Counted from the stretch's first letter, positions 1 to 11,580 are shown. The stretch is 64,000 nucleotides of DNA from Deltaproteobacteria bacterium (GCA_029262455.1 JAJCZJ010000055.1:22080-86079); one strand, 5' to 3'. Notes: generated by a model from the letters alone, not told the origin. Translations and numbers: made by a program.

Positions 1-1
1 C

Positions 2-175
2 GCGCTCGTCGATGGGGTCGATGACATCGCACCGATCGCAGAGTCGGAATTGCAGCGCACGGGCATGGCTCGTCGCGGTGATACCGTGGTCCTCGTCGCC
101 GGTAGCCCCTTGGGGGCAGTCAGCCGGACGAACTGGTTGCGGGTTCTCGTGGTTGGCGCCGACGCGGTTGGTTGA
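2..175 (+). CDS. pyk: Pyruvate kinase, C-terminal fragment (5' end outside the window)
   Basis: The frame is open from base 2 to a TGA at 173-175 and gives the last 57 residues of a larger protein. The segment RRGDTVVLVAGSPLG followed by TNWLRVLVVG is the characteristic last strand pair of the pyruvate kinase C-terminal domain, where 'GD.VV...G.P.G..G.TN.LRV..VG' is usual. Pyruvate kinase makes pyruvate and ATP from phosphoenolpyruvate and ADP in the cytoplasm; the C-terminal domain carries the allosteric region. No start or catalytic barrel is visible here. The gene ends 4 bp before the stop codon of the convergent gene at 180-881. The family call rests on the short C-terminal motif alone. 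Confidence 0.7.
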   Translation, partial: ALVDGVDDIAPIAESELQRTGMARRGDTVVLVAGSPLGAVSRTNWLRVLVVGADAVG

Positions 176-179
176 TCGA

Positions 180-881
180 TCAATATTCTCTCAGCAAGCG
201 GCCTGATCCTTTGAGTCGATCATCGACGCCGCAGGAACGCAGGGCCTGCCAATACAGCGCCGTGTTGCTGGTGACGACGATCTTCCCGCTTTGAGCCTCG
301 ATCGCTTCGATGTCCGCCAAAGTCGGGAGTCCGGTGCCGACCTGCACCACGGCGTCGGCGTCGGCGCATCGCAAGGAGCGAAACAACGCAACCACTTGGT
401 CACGTGGCGTCGAACCGATCGTGGCAATGTCGGGACACGCCAGACCGGCGATGTCGGTGACGGCAATGCCGACCGCGGCGAAGCTTTGTTGCACGACTTG
501 GTTCGAAGAATCGTCAAACGGGGTCGCGACGGCGATCGACTTTGCCCCGATCGCTGCGAGCGCGGCATGGGTCGCATGGGAAGCGGTGAAGACCGGCCGG
601 CCGGTTCGTTTGCCGGCGTCAGCGGCCGCCTGCGCAAGCAGCTCGAGCCCGCCCGGAATCGACTCGGTGGCCAGTCCGACAAGCAGAGCGTCGGGGTTGC
701 ACGACGCCAGGCCGTCGGCGGCGGCATTGACGTGATCCAGGACATCGGCGTCGAGGAGAAATCGTGCGGTTTGGTTGGATACGCCGCTGGGCTGCAGGGC
801 CGCTAGCTCGGGTTCGACGACGGTGTTGAAATACGGGACCAGGACCCCATAGATACCGCGATTGCCAATTGTATCCCTCAA
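180..881 (-). CDS. Asp/Glu racemase superfamily protein (arylmalonate decarboxylase / maleate isomerase-like), both catalytic Cys positions replaced
   Basis: This 233-aa protein matches the two-lobed Asp/Glu racemase fold as seen in arylmalonate decarboxylase and maleate cis-trans isomerase. The N-terminal GVLVPYFNTVVEPE is the substrate-carboxylate loop. The first lobe has ALLVGLATESIPGG. The second lobe has the IAVATPF strand and the VVQVGTGLPTLADI segment. In active relatives one or both lobes carry a nucleophilic Cys at the end of these strands; here the positions read LAT and GTG. The four Cys present lie elsewhere. The TTG start is favoured by the Shine-Dalgarno GAGGTGA about 5 nt upstream. 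It converges on pyruvate kinase. It may be a non-catalytic or mechanistically altered member; substrate unknown. Confidence 0.65.
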   Translation of the reverse strand: MRDTIGNRGIYGVLVPYFNTVVEPELAALQPSGVSNQTARFLLDADVLDHVNAAADGLASCNPDALLVGLATESIPGGLELLAQAAADAGKRTGRPVFTASHATHAALAAIGAKSIAVATPFDDSSNQVVQQSFAAVGIAVTDIAGLACPDIATIGSTPRDQVVALFRSLRCADADAVVQVGTGLPTLADIEAIEAQSGKIVVTSNTALYWQALRSCGVDDRLKGSGRLLREY

Positions 882-1111
882 TGTTTCACCTCACCGGAGC
901 AGCTCTATTGTTGCCTAAATGTTCTGAATTTTACGCCCGGCGGCCCGTCATCTCACATCGATCGAGGTCACGGCAACCCACGGACAGCTGATTTTCCAAC
1001 CTTTGCACTCGCAAAGTAAGGTTTACATACGACCCAGATCCTGATCTTTTTGGACCGAGATTGGCGGACGTGGGGTGGCTGGCACGATGGTTGCGACGTA
1101 CATTCACAAAG

Positions 1112-2344
1112 ATGACCCCTCGGCGAATCACACGGCAAGCAGCAAAGATCCTCGCAACGGCGCTCGCCGGCGGCGGGGTGCTGATCTCGGTTGCCGAAGC
1201 ACGACTGCGCATGGTCGTAGGTCGTGCCGACAACGGGCAGATTTACCAGGTGCTGCAGTACCGTGCCGGAGACGATTTGGGAGTCGGCGCAGAGGAATTG
1301 CAGATCACCAGTGTCGTCGCCAGTAGTTCGCAAGCAGAGACCTGTGGCACCGGTCTTGGAATTTCGGTGCAGCGCGATCCTGCTGAGTCGCTCGCTTACG
1401 GACCGATTCAAGGAAGCCGGCCGCTAGAATTGGCGTATCGCTCGCGCCTGATCGCCGACGCCTCCGCTCCGTGTTTCGATGCTGCTGCGGTCGACGGCCT
1501 CGGCAGAGTTTGCGTCGGTCCAGGATGTTCGGCCGCCTGCGAGTGTACCGATGAAGATCGATGTTTTGCGTTTTCAATGACCGACGGGACGACGTTGGAT
1601 ATTGCGTCTCCAGACGTTCCAGCGGCAAAAGTCGTCGCGCCAGTTCGGGCCAGACATCGGCAATGCAACGTCCTCACCGGTGTTGCCTACGGTTTCGGCT
1701 CTGCCGGCTCGATCACGACCGAATCCGATCTGTGCGCGACCGCGCCGGCCGACGGATTTAGACTCGCTGGATCACCGACGAGTTTGTCTGGCGGCGTTGA
1801 TGGAACGACGCTCATCATCGTCTACGACGCAACCCAGGATGAGCTGGTTACGGTGGCTGCCGCTGGTTTCGGAATCGACCGGGATGGGAGTAGCGCCTAC
1901 CAGTGCGGCTCGCCGGGTGGCGTCGTTGCCGCGGTTCAAGCCGATGGTGAGGAGGCGCCGATTGTGCCGCCGCCGGGTCCACCGGTTTCGTTGAGCACAG
2001 AAGAACTCAAGTGTCAGCGCTCGATCGCACGATCCGGGCGGAAGTTTTCGATGCGGGTATTGAAGGCCCTACAAGTTTGCCGCGAACGTATCCTCAAGGG
2101 GGCGTGGCCAATCACCTCGCAGGAGTGTCAGACTCAGCCTTATGTCGAGCGATCGATTCGCTCTGCGGCACGCGTATCGCGAGCCACCATGAGCGCTAAA
2201 TGTCGAGCGATCGACATGAGCCGACTCCTGACCTGCGGTGATTCGATCGACGACCTGATCTCGTCCGACAATCGGGGCGGGTGTCTATTCAGCACCCACT
2301 TGCAGGCCGCAGAGGATATGGCCGAGGTCGAATTCGGATTTTAG
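1112..2344 (+). CDS. Exported Cys-rich protein of unknown function
   Basis: About 410 aa. I start at the ATG at 1112, because it gives a clean signal peptide (basic MTPRRITRQAAK, hydrophobic ILATALAGGGVLIS, cleavage near VAEA). An upstream in-frame start at 1061 would add 17 residues before it. The body has little repeat structure but many Cys, including a cluster CVGPGCSAACECTDEDRC that suggests disulfides outside the cytoplasm. A C-terminal part of about 110 residues with spaced Cys (CQRSI..., VCRERI..., ECQTQ..., KCRAID...) looks like a helical Cys-paired module. I do not recognise a named domain. It is followed 56 bp later by a sulfotransferase gene on the same strand. Confidence 0.55.
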   Translation: MTPRRITRQAAKILATALAGGGVLISVAEARLRMVVGRADNGQIYQVLQYRAGDDLGVGAEELQITSVVASSSQAETCGTGLGISVQRDPAESLAYGPIQGSRPLELAYRSRLIADASAPCFDAAAVDGLGRVCVGPGCSAACECTDEDRCFAFSMTDGTTLDIASPDVPAAKVVAPVRARHRQCNVLTGVAYGFGSAGSITTESDLCATAPADGFRLAGSPTSLSGGVDGTTLIIVYDATQDELVTVAAAGFGIDRDGSSAYQCGSPGGVVAAVQADGEEAPIVPPPGPPVSLSTEELKCQRSIARSGRKFSMRVLKALQVCRERILKGAWPITSQECQTQPYVERSIRSAARVSRATMSAKCRAIDMSRLLTCGDSIDDLISSDNRGGCLFSTHLQAAEDMAEVEFGF

Positions 2345-2400
2345 TCCTGGGCAGTAGACACTAGTAGTCAACGGCTCGCCGAGCCGATATCTTGCCTAGG

Positions 2401-3294
2401 ATGCCCACCTCCGCAGGTTCCGCCCACCGTTTGATCCTCATCCTCAGCTCGGAGCGCTCGGGGTCGACCCTGACCCGCGTACTCCTGGGGCAGCATTCGC
2501 AGATCATTGCGCCGCAGGAAATGTTCCTCATGCGCTATCCGGACTACGCGACCTGGCGGCGCGAAAAGTCGGTCGCCAGTGAAAGTTTGGTCGAGTTGTT
2601 CGACCTGATCGGCTCGCCGCGCACGATCGAAGAGCTCGACGAGACCCTCGGACAGATGTCGACGCCCGCCGCCTACGAGTGGCTGCTCGACCAGCTGCCT
2701 CCGGGGAGCCGCTTGCTCGACAAGACTCCGGCCTATGCCAACGACGGAGATTCGCTGCGCCGCTCGCGCCCGCTCGAGCCGTTCTACATCTGGCTCATTC
2801 GCCACCCGCTCGGAGTGATCGAATCGCATGTTCGGATCAAGCGGGAGGCGCGAGCAGGATCGGGAGGCTGGGTCGGATTGCGCCGTCGGATCCGCGACAA
2901 CATCGTTCGCATGGCTGCGGCGCCCCAGGGCGGGATGACCGCCCTCGCCCGTCAGCGCGAGATCAAGTGGGTGGTGCAGCAGACGACCATTCGGGAGTAT
3001 CTCGCCACCGTCGACGCGAAAGACAAGATGGTCGTGCGCTTCGAAGACCTGGTGCGTGACCCGTCACCGGTCGTGTCGCGATTGTGTGAAGGCTTGGGCC
3101 TGAGCCAGGAGGACGGCATGCTCAACGTCATCGGCGAGCGGCGAACCATGAACACCTCCCTCGGTGACCCAAATTTTCACAAGCACGACAAGGTAGACCC
3201 AGTCACCGCCGAAGGGTGGCGACAGGTGTTTTCAGAAGACAACCTGACGTTGGAAACGCGCCGCCTCATGGAGCGCATCGGCGTGGCGACGTAG
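2401..3294 (+). CDS. PAPS-dependent sulfotransferase family protein
   Basis: A 297-aa cytosolic-type sulfotransferase, which moves a sulfuryl group from PAPS to an unidentified acceptor. The N-terminal P-loop-like 5'-phosphosulfate loop is LSSERSGSTLT (about residues 15-25). The 3'-phosphate-binding segment is seen at WLIRHPLGVIESHVR, where Arg and Ser are expected. A C-terminal VVRFEDLVRDPSPVV segment is also typical of the family. No signal peptide or membrane segment is present. I chose ATG 2401 over an upstream in-frame TTG at 2392. Downstream the DNA is non-coding and carries the palindromic repeats. The acceptor could be a lipid, sugar or small molecule; the context does not say. Confidence 0.8.
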   Translation: MPTSAGSAHRLILILSSERSGSTLTRVLLGQHSQIIAPQEMFLMRYPDYATWRREKSVASESLVELFDLIGSPRTIEELDETLGQMSTPAAYEWLLDQLPPGSRLLDKTPAYANDGDSLRRSRPLEPFYIWLIRHPLGVIESHVRIKREARAGSGGWVGLRRRIRDNIVRMAAAPQGGMTALARQREIKWVVQQTTIREYLATVDAKDKMVVRFEDLVRDPSPVVSRLCEGLGLSQEDGMLNVIGERRTMNTSLGDPNFHKHDKVDPVTAEGWRQVFSEDNLTLETRRLMERIGVAT

Positions 3295-3380
3295 AAGTTG
3301 CACGGCTCGCCCTTCCGGCGACCCGTCCGACGGGCTCGCGGCGTTACCCGCCTCGACAGGAGTCCCCCTCCCGCGGCCAT

Positions 3381-3551
3381 GTAGGTCAGGCTTTAGCCTG
3401 ACAGTTGCGCGCCTCGGCAGCGCACTCCGCCGGCGGCGTCCCAATACATTTGTAGCGGCGATTGTCAGGCTAAAGCCTGACCTACTTGCCTGACAGCGAC
3501 GGCTGTCCCAAACATTTGTAACGGTGATTGTCAGGCTGAAGCCTGACCTAC
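3381..3551. repeat. Three REP-like palindromes (core TCAGGCT-n-AGCCTGA)
   Basis: Three near-identical palindromes lie at 3381-3403, 3464-3486 and 3529-3551. Each has the arms GTCAGGCT and AGCCTGAC around a short A/T-rich centre, flanked on one side by CTAC or GTAG. The second and third copies sit in a longer direct repeat of about 46 bp, containing ACATTTGTA and GGCGATTG/GGTGATTG, at about 3441-3486 and 3506-3551. The first copy is in the opposite orientation. The third copy runs into the end of the BtuF-like gene. The size and clustering match REP/BIME-type intergenic elements. Confidence 0.85.
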
Positions 3552-4349
3552 TAGTTTGCGTAGATACGGCAACGCCCCGATCGTGCGGCGGCCGTACCAG
3601 AACATGGCCTTTCCATCGACGAGGTGAATCCTTTGCTGTTGCCAGGCCGGCGATCTCTCCAATGGCTTCAGGTCCTCGATGTGTTTTTTCCCGAAGACGT
3701 AGGGCTCGTCGGGTAGCAACACGACCTCGGGGTTCAGTGCCGCGACCTCTTCCAGATCGACTTGCGGATAGGTGTCGGCGGCCTGGTCGCAAACATTGAC
3801 TCCGCCGGCACAGCGGATCAGGTCGGCGGCGTATGTGCTGCCGTTGAAAGACATCCAGGGGTTGCGCCAGATTGGGCAGAAAACGCGCACTGGCTCTTTG
3901 TTTGCCTCAGCTCCCTCGGCGAGCTCCTCGCCCAGCGCTGTCGCCAACGCCTCCGCGTCCGTCTCGCGGCGTAACGCCCGACCGACGCGCAGGATCGACG
4001 CTACGGTGCCGGCAACCGTCTGCGGAGCGGCGACGAAAACTGGGATCCCGGCAGCGGCGAGCGCGTCGAAGTCTTCGCGACGGTTCTCGTCGCGATCGAC
4101 CAAAACCAAGTCTGGCGCGAGCTCGACGATACGATCGAGGGCGGGGTTCTTTGTTCCCCCGACTCGCTCGACGTCAGCGAGGCCGTCGGCCGGCTCAATG
4201 CAGTAGCGGGTCACGCCGATCAGCCGCTCCCCCGCCCCTAGATCAAAGAGCAGCTCGGTCAAGCTGGGAACCAAGCTAACTACCCGACGTGGTGTTACCT
4301 CTAGGTGAATGGACCGGCCGACGTCATCGGTGAAGGCCGGGTGATCCAT
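3531..4349 (-). CDS. BtuF-like cobalamin-binding / helical-backbone metal receptor protein without a signal peptide
   Basis: A 272-aa protein of the class III periplasmic-binding fold (BtuF/FecB-like). Recognisable segments are RVVSLVPSLTELLFDLGAG near the N-terminus, VGGTKNPALDRIVELAPDLV, PIWRNPWMSFNGSTYAADLI and the C-terminal PYVFGKKHIEDL. These proteins normally deliver vitamin B12 or metal complexes to an ABC importer. No signal peptide or lipobox precedes the domain, and no BtuC or BtuD gene is nearby. The start ATG overlaps the stop of the preceding 93-aa gene by one base (TGATG), so translation is probably coupled. The gene ends a B12 mutase module, which favours a cobalamin role. Its last six codons and stop lie inside a palindromic repeat. 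Confidence 0.7.
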   Translation of the reverse strand: MDHPAFTDDVGRSIHLEVTPRRVVSLVPSLTELLFDLGAGERLIGVTRYCIEPADGLADVERVGGTKNPALDRIVELAPDLVLVDRDENRREDFDALAAAGIPVFVAAPQTVAGTVASILRVGRALRRETDAEALATALGEELAEGAEANKEPVRVFCPIWRNPWMSFNGSTYAADLIRCAGGVNVCDQAADTYPQVDLEEVAALNPEVVLLPDEPYVFGKKHIEDLKPLERSPAWQQQRIHLVDGKAMFWYGRRTIGALPYLRKLVGQASA

Positions 4350-4630
4350 CAGTTGTCGTCCAGCGACTCGAGCAGCTGCTGGAGATTTTCTCGTTCGGAC
4401 TCGGTGATCTCCGGTGGGTGTTGCGCCGGGTCATCGTCGCGCGACTGGAAGGCGAACGGTTTGTCTCCCTGTGAGGCGATCTGCAGGACAACCCACAGCA
4501 GCGCCGAAGACACCAGGAGCATCACCGTCAAAGTCAGCCACGGCCGCTTCCGGCGCTTGGCAGGCTTGCGCTTGACGGCAGGCTTGCGCTTGACGGCTCG
4601 CTTGCGTCGCTGCGGTTTTCGCGCGGGCAT
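4349..4630 (-). CDS. Small single-pass membrane protein with a Lys/Arg-rich head and acidic tail
   Basis: A 93-aa protein. The first 30 residues are almost entirely Lys, Arg, Ala and Pro, with an internal near-duplication (two KRKPA units). One strong hydrophobic helix follows (LTLTVMLLVSSALLWVVLQIA). The roughly 40-residue tail is acidic and Gln/Glu-rich, ending in a short helix-prone segment. The positive head suggests N-in topology. It lies between the mutase small subunit (21 bp upstream) and the BtuF-like gene (1-base overlap), so it belongs to the same transcript. I know no family for it. The neighbourhood suggests, but does not show, a link to B12 or mutase function. Confidence 0.6.
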   Translation of the reverse strand: MPARKPQRRKRAVKRKPAVKRKPAKRRKRPWLTLTVMLLVSSALLWVVLQIASQGDKPFAFQSRDDDPAQHPPEITESERENLQQLLESLDDN

Positions 4631-4651
4631 TAGAGGCCTCTTCGAGGCGAC

Positions 4652-5053
4652 TCAGTTGCGGCGGATATTGTTGCGTGCCCAGGTGACGATGTCTTCCGTA
4701 CTCGCCCCCGGGGTGAAGATCTGGTTGACCCCCTTCGATTTGAGCTCGTCGGCGTCTTCGTCGGGGATGATTCCGCCACCAAATAGCGCCACCCCCTTCA
4801 AGCCCTTTTGCTCCAGCAAGCCCATGACCGCCGGAAACAGAGTCATGTGGGCTCCCGACAAAATGCTCAGACCGATCGCGTCTACGTCCTCTTGGACGGC
4901 GGCCTCGGCGATCATCTCTGGAGTCTGATGCAGACCGGTGTAGATGACTTCGAAACCGCCATCGCGCAGAGCCCGGGCGATGATCTTCGCGCCGCGGTCG
5001 TGCCCGTCGAGGCCAGGTTTGGCGATCAAGATTCGAATTGGTCGTTCCGTCAC
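4652..5053 (-). CDS. Acyl-CoA mutase small subunit, cobalamin-binding
   Basis: A 133-aa stand-alone B12-binding domain. It has the base-off/His-on motif DGHDRG (residues 16-21, His18 as lower cobalt ligand), the LSILSG loop and the GGGIIPDED segment. Size and arrangement match the small subunits of two-subunit mutases such as 2-hydroxyisobutyryl-CoA mutase (HcmB) and isobutyryl-CoA mutase (IcmB). In HcmB an Asp near position 117 contacts the substrate hydroxyl; here the matching residue is Gly116 (IFTPGAS), as in MCM and ICM. The GTG start has a good AGGAGA Shine-Dalgarno. It lies 51 bp downstream of the large-subunit gene. Confidence 0.88.
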   Translation of the reverse strand: MTERPIRILIAKPGLDGHDRGAKIIARALRDGGFEVIYTGLHQTPEMIAEAAVQEDVDAIGLSILSGAHMTLFPAVMGLLEQKGLKGVALFGGGIIPDEDADELKSKGVNQIFTPGASTEDIVTWARNNIRRN

Positions 5054-5104
5054 GGGTTGGATCTCCTATTTGCTAACCTAGGCAAAAGGTTCAGGATTGT
5101 TCGG

Positions 5105-6730
<1,626 letters not shown>

Positions 6731-6875
6731 TTGCTATCCCCCGAAATCGCCCTCAACTCGCGCCCAGTCGGACCTTTCTAGCACGCCGCACTCGCCAAGG
6801 GCACCAACGTCGTTTCCTACCGGCACGCCGGGTCCTGCTGCCGGGGCCCAGAAACCCCAAGAGTGCCAAAATCCG

Positions 6876-6904
6876 TAGTTATTTCTCGACGATATGGGCT
6901 TCAA
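6876..6904 (-). promoter_or_regulatory. Weak candidate promoter ahead of the mutase module
   Basis: In the 226-bp gap between the enoyl-CoA hydratase and the mutase large-subunit gene, the minus strand reads TTGAAG, then 17 bp, then TAACTA. The -35 is reasonable and the -10 poor, so this is only a candidate. The gap is long enough to hold a promoter, which would make the mutase module a separate transcript. Confidence 0.25.
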
Positions 6905-6956
6905 CCTCAAGTGGTGTCGAATCTCTCGATCGGCAGTGTACGCGACCGTCCGTGCG

Positions 6957-7756
<800 letters not shown>

Positions 7757-7757
<1 letters not shown>

Positions 7758-8701
7758 TAATACTCCGGCTTCAAGTCAAAGCGGTGGTTGGACTTCAAAA
7801 AGCGAACGGTATGGGTTCGCGATCGCATGACGACGGAATGGGTGGTCGCGCCACCGCGGTAGAACCGCACCCCGCTCAGGTAGTCGCCATGCGTGACGCC
7901 GGTGCCGGCGAACATGACGCTTCCCGACGCCATCTCGTCGATCGTGTAGATCTTGGTCGGATCTTGAATGCCGTACTCAGCGGCGCGTGACTTCTCTTCC
8001 GGGGTGCGGGCGACCAAGCGGGCCTGCATGTCGCCGGCGGCGCAGCGCAGCGCGGCGGCAGTCATGATCCCCTGTTGCGAGCCGCCGATGCCGAGCAGCA
8101 TATCGATTCCGGTTTCTGGGTTCGTCGTTGCGATCGCCGCGGCGACATCGCCATCGCGCAGCAGCTTGACGCGTGCGCCGGCTTCCCTGACTTCCGCGAT
8201 CAGGTTTTCGTGGCGGGGCCGTTCGAGGATCGCGACCGTGAGGTCGGCAACGTAAACGCCCTTGGCATCAGCCAATGCCTTGAGATTGTCGGTCGGCGTA
8301 TTCTCCAGACTGATCGAGCCGCGACCTTCTGGGCCGACGGCGATCTTTTCCATGTACATGTCCGGGATATGGAGAAAGCCGTCGCGCTCCGCGATCGCGA
8401 CGATCGACATCGCGTTGTAGCCACCGACGGCGCAAATTGCTGCGCCTTCGAGCGGATCGAGAGCGACATCGAGCTCCGCCCCGGCGCCGTTGCCGACCCG
8501 CTTTCCGACAGGCAAAAGATCGCTGTCGGTATCGCCCATCGCGACGACCCCATTGATGGCGATCGACTGAAAGGTCTTCAGCATCGCATCCGCGCCGGCG
8601 CGATCGGTTGCTAGCAGATCGCCGCGGCCCATCAAACGGGCGGATGCCAGAGCGGCTGCTTCAGTTACACGTACTGCTTCGAGGGCGAGATTCCGATCCA
8701 T
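7757..8701 (-). CDS. glpX: GlpX-family (class II) fructose-1,6-bisphosphatase, with altered metal ligands
   Basis: A 314-aa protein colinear with GlpX: N-terminal MDRNLALEAVRVTEAAAL, GRGD at 25-28, LDPLEGA at 81-87, PDMYMEK and the C-terminal TGVTHGDYL. In E. coli GlpX the metal ligands are Asp33, Glu57, Asp85 and Glu213. Here Asp33 and the Asp of LDPLEG (Asp82) are kept. Glu57 is Asp57 (AMGDTD instead of IGEGE) and Glu213 is Gln210 (GGSQQG instead of GGxPEG). The ATG at 8701 matches the family N-terminus better than a TTG 9 bp upstream. It sits after hom and is coupled to the hydratase gene. Gluconeogenic function is possible, but the substitutions leave activity or substrate open. Confidence 0.8.
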
Positions 8702-8920
8702 ACTCCACAACCCTGCGGCTCAACGTTGCCGTTGGCCGACGTCGATACCGTAGCCACTGGTCTACGGCGCCGGTCGATTCCGGCACTGTTGGTGTGCTCT
8801 CCATTTAGATCGAGCGGGCCTGCGCCCTGTTGCGAGTATAGAGTCTTTATCGGGCTTTTCCACAGCATCTCTCTGAGATGTGTTTTCGATGCCCGATGCC
8901 CTGCAACGCGGCGATCAAAC

Positions 8921-10237
8921 TCAGCCCGAAAGGCTCTCTTCGATGCGTAGGACGACTGATTTACCCCGCACGGTCGCCAACTTATCGATGGCAGTGACCG
9001 CCTTGTTCAAAGCGCGGTGGTTGGCGCGATGGGTTCTAAAGACGACGGTGGCGGACCCGCGTCGCTTCTGACCGCGCTGGACCATCGACGCGATCGAGAC
9101 CCCGGCCCGTCCCATGGCGCCCGTGATGTGGGACAGCGCACCCGGTTTGTCGGCCACCTGCATTCGCAAATAATACGTCCCCTCGGCGTCGGCGGCGGCG
9201 ATCGGTTTCGCCTTGACGAGGCTGGCGACAGGGAATCCCAACGGCGCGACCCGTCCACGGCAGCCGTGGAGGCGGTTGCGAGCGATCTCCATCAAGTCCC
9301 CGACGACCGCGGTCGCGGTCGGCATCATTCCGGCGCCAAGCCCTACGTACATACTGCTTTCCAGGGCTTCGCTCTGCAGGACGATCGCGTTCAGCGCCCC
9401 GTTGATGCCTCCGAGCGCGTGATCGCGCGGCACCATCGCCGGGTGCACTCGCGCTTCGATTCGATCGCCGTGTCGCACGGCCACCGCCAGATGCTTGAGC
9501 ACGAATCCAAACTCGGCAGCAAAGGCGATGTCGTCTTGCGTGATCTTGCGAATGCCCTCGGTCGAGACATCGTCGAAACCAATCTTTCGTCCAAAGGCAA
9601 GTTGGATCAGCAGGGTCAGTTTGTGAGCGGCGTCGACCCCGTCCACGTCGAAGCTCGGATCGGCTTCGGCCAGACCGTCGGCTTGCGCCTCGGCCAGCAC
9701 GGTCTGGAAGTCGCCCCCTTCCTGGCTCATGCGGCTGAGGATGTAGTTGGTGGTGCCGTTGACGATGCCGAAGACAGCCTGATGGCGGTCGCCGCCGAGG
9801 GCTTCGCGCAGGGTTCGAATGATCGGGATCCCGCCTCCGACACTCGCTTCGTATCCGATCTCGACCAACGATTTCTCAGCCTGGGCGAAGATCTCGTCGC
9901 CGTGATGGGCCAAGAGCGCTTTGTTGGCGGTGACGACGTCCTTCTTGGCCTTGAAGGCTTCGAGCATGAACCGCCGCGCCAGGCCGGTGCCGCCCATCAA
10001 CTCGATAACAATATCGATCGATGGGTCGTCCAAGACTTTGCGCGCGTCGCCGACGAGGACCCCCTTGGCGAGGCGAACGCCGCGATCGCGCTTGGTGTCG
10101 ATATCTGCGATGCGAACGAGATCGACGGGCACTCCCACTCGATCCCGTATCTGTTCGCGGTTGCGCTTAAGTAATTTGACGACCCCTGTGCCGATCGTGC
10201 CGAAGCCGATCAGTCCTACGCGTATTGCCCGCTGCAC
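8921..10237 (-). CDS. hom: Homoserine dehydrogenase with C-terminal ACT domain
   Basis: A 438-aa enzyme that reduces aspartate-semialdehyde to homoserine in threonine and methionine synthesis. The N-terminal Rossmann motif is GLIGFGTIGTGVV, followed by the ELMGG and TANKALLAHHG segments and the catalytic-domain block FGIVNGTTNYILSRM. The region GLAEADPSFDVDGVDAAHK is the family signature. The last 80 residues, starting at TYYLRMQVADKPGALSHIT, are an ACT domain, consistent with feedback control by threonine. The GTG start has AGGAAA upstream. It lies downstream of the aminotransferase gene with a 140-bp gap and upstream of glpX. Confidence 0.95.
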   Translation of the reverse strand: MQRAIRVGLIGFGTIGTGVVKLLKRNREQIRDRVGVPVDLVRIADIDTKRDRGVRLAKGVLVGDARKVLDDPSIDIVIELMGGTGLARRFMLEAFKAKKDVVTANKALLAHHGDEIFAQAEKSLVEIGYEASVGGGIPIIRTLREALGGDRHQAVFGIVNGTTNYILSRMSQEGGDFQTVLAEAQADGLAEADPSFDVDGVDAAHKLTLLIQLAFGRKIGFDDVSTEGIRKITQDDIAFAAEFGFVLKHLAVAVRHGDRIEARVHPAMVPRDHALGGINGALNAIVLQSEALESSMYVGLGAGMMPTATAVVGDLMEIARNRLHGCRGRVAPLGFPVASLVKAKPIAAADAEGTYYLRMQVADKPGALSHITGAMGRAGVSIASMVQRGQKRRGSATVVFRTHRANHRALNKAVTAIDKLATVRGKSVVLRIEESLSG

Positions 10238-10377
10238 TTGTTTCCTCCGCTAACCGCCGTGAGTTCCCTCGTCTGAGACGGCGTGATGGCCGTGTTGTGA
10301 CGAGCCCCCCGGATCGTCTAGCCGGTTACGCGCCATTCTTCCAGGGGCGGTGACGCGGCATTTCGCCCCGCTAGTCC

Positions 10378-11580
10378 CTATTCGGCACTGGAAGTGCTGC
10401 CGCCACCCGGTCCGGCGGCGAGGGCACGGCGAATCCCGCGGATCGCTTGACGGGTTCGCTGCTCGTTCTCGATCAGCGCGAAGCGAACCCATTTATCTCC
10501 GTACGCGCCGAAGCCAACGCCGGGCGAAACCGCGACCTTCGCTTCCTTGAGCAGGAATTTCGAGAACTCCAAAGAACCCATCGGTAGAAACTCTTCGGGG
10601 ATCGGCGCCCACAGAAACATGGTCGCGACCGGTTTCTCGACCGGCCAGCTTGCCCGATTGAGGCCATCGACGAGGACATCTCGACGGGTTTGGTACACCT
10701 GGCGAATTTCTTCGACGTAATGCTGAGGCCCATTCAAAGCGTGGATCGCCGCAATTTGGATCGGCTGGAAGATCCCGTAGTCGAGATAACTCTTGATGCG
10801 CGCCAGAGCCGCAATCATTTCGGGGTTGCCGACGCAAAAGCCGACGCGCCAGCCGGGCATATTGTAGCTTTTCGACAGCGTAAAGAATTCGACGCCGACG
10901 TCTTTAGCGCCCGGTACTTCGAGGAAGCTCGGTGCTTGATACCCGTCGAAGACGATGTCGGCATAGGCCAGATCGTGGACGACCAGGAAGTTGTACTCCT
11001 TGGCGAACTCGACGATGCGTTCGAAGAAGGTTCGGTCCACAACCGAGGTCGTCGGATTGTGCGGGAAGTTGAGGATCAGCATCTTCGGCTTGGGCCAGGT
11101 TTGCTTCAACGCCTCGGCGAGGTTGCCAAAGAAATCTTCACCGGGAACGAGCGGGACCGATCGCAAATCGCCGCCGGCCAGGATCACCGAGTATTGATGA
11201 ATCGGGTAGGTCGGGCTCGGGCAAAAGACCACGTCACCGGGGCCAAGCACCGCCATCGACAGGTGCGCCAGACCGTCCTTCGAGCCGATGGTCACGACGG
11301 CCTCGCTGTCGGGATCTAGCTCGACTCCGTAGCGCCGCTTGTACCAATCCGTGATCGCGACTCGGAGCTTGTAAACCCCGCGTGAAACCGAGTAGCGGTG
11401 ATTCTGTGGCTTCTGGGCCGCTTCGATGAGTTTGGCCACGACGTGCGGCGGTGTCGCCCCGTCCGGGTTGCCCATACCAAAATCGATGATGTCCTCACCG
11501 GCCCGCCTCGCCTCGTGACGAAGATCACCGATGATGTTGAATACGTACGGCGGAAGCCTCTTGATCCGCGGAAAATCCAT
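10378..11580 (-). CDS. Class I/II aminotransferase, alanine-transaminase (AlaC/AlaT)-like
   Basis: A 400-aa PLP-dependent fold-type I aminotransferase. The N-terminal [14 protein letters not shown] and [11 protein letters not shown] are typical of the AlaC/LL-DAP-aminotransferase-like branch. The pyridine-ring Asp lies in [10 protein letters not shown] and the PLP lysine in [14 protein letters not shown]. The C-terminal Arg that binds the substrate carboxylate is in [10 protein letters not shown] use the ATG at 11580, since most relatives begin at this MDFPR; a GTG eight codons upstream is possible. Pairing with hom is common in deltaproteobacteria and suggests amino-acid synthesis, probably pyruvate to alanine. 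Exact substrate cannot be read from sequence. Confidence 0.85.
   Translation of the reverse strand: MDFPRIKRLPPYVFNIIGDLRHEARRAGEDIIDFGMGNPDGATPPHVVAKLIEAAQKPQNHRYSVSRGVYKLRVAITDWYKRRYGVELDPDSEAVVTIGSKDGLAHLSMAVLGPGDVVFCPSPTYPIHQYSVILAGGDLRSVPLVPGEDFFGNLAEALKQTWPKPKMLILNFPHNPTTSVVDRTFFERIVEFAKEYNFLVVHDLAYADIVFDGYQAPSFLEVPGAKDVGVEFFTLSKSYNMPGWRVGFCVGNPEMIAALARIKSYLDYGIFQPIQIAAIHALNGPQHYVEEIRQVYQTRRDVLVDGLNRASWPVEKPVATMFLWAPIPEEFLPMGSLEFSKFLLKEAKVAVSPGVGFGAYGDKWVRFALIENEQRTRQAIRGIRRALAAGPGGGSTSSAE

Noticed and set aside
9017..10174. A 385-aa open frame on the plus strand
   Set aside because: It lies opposite hom; the minus-strand protein is a complete homoserine dehydrogenase.
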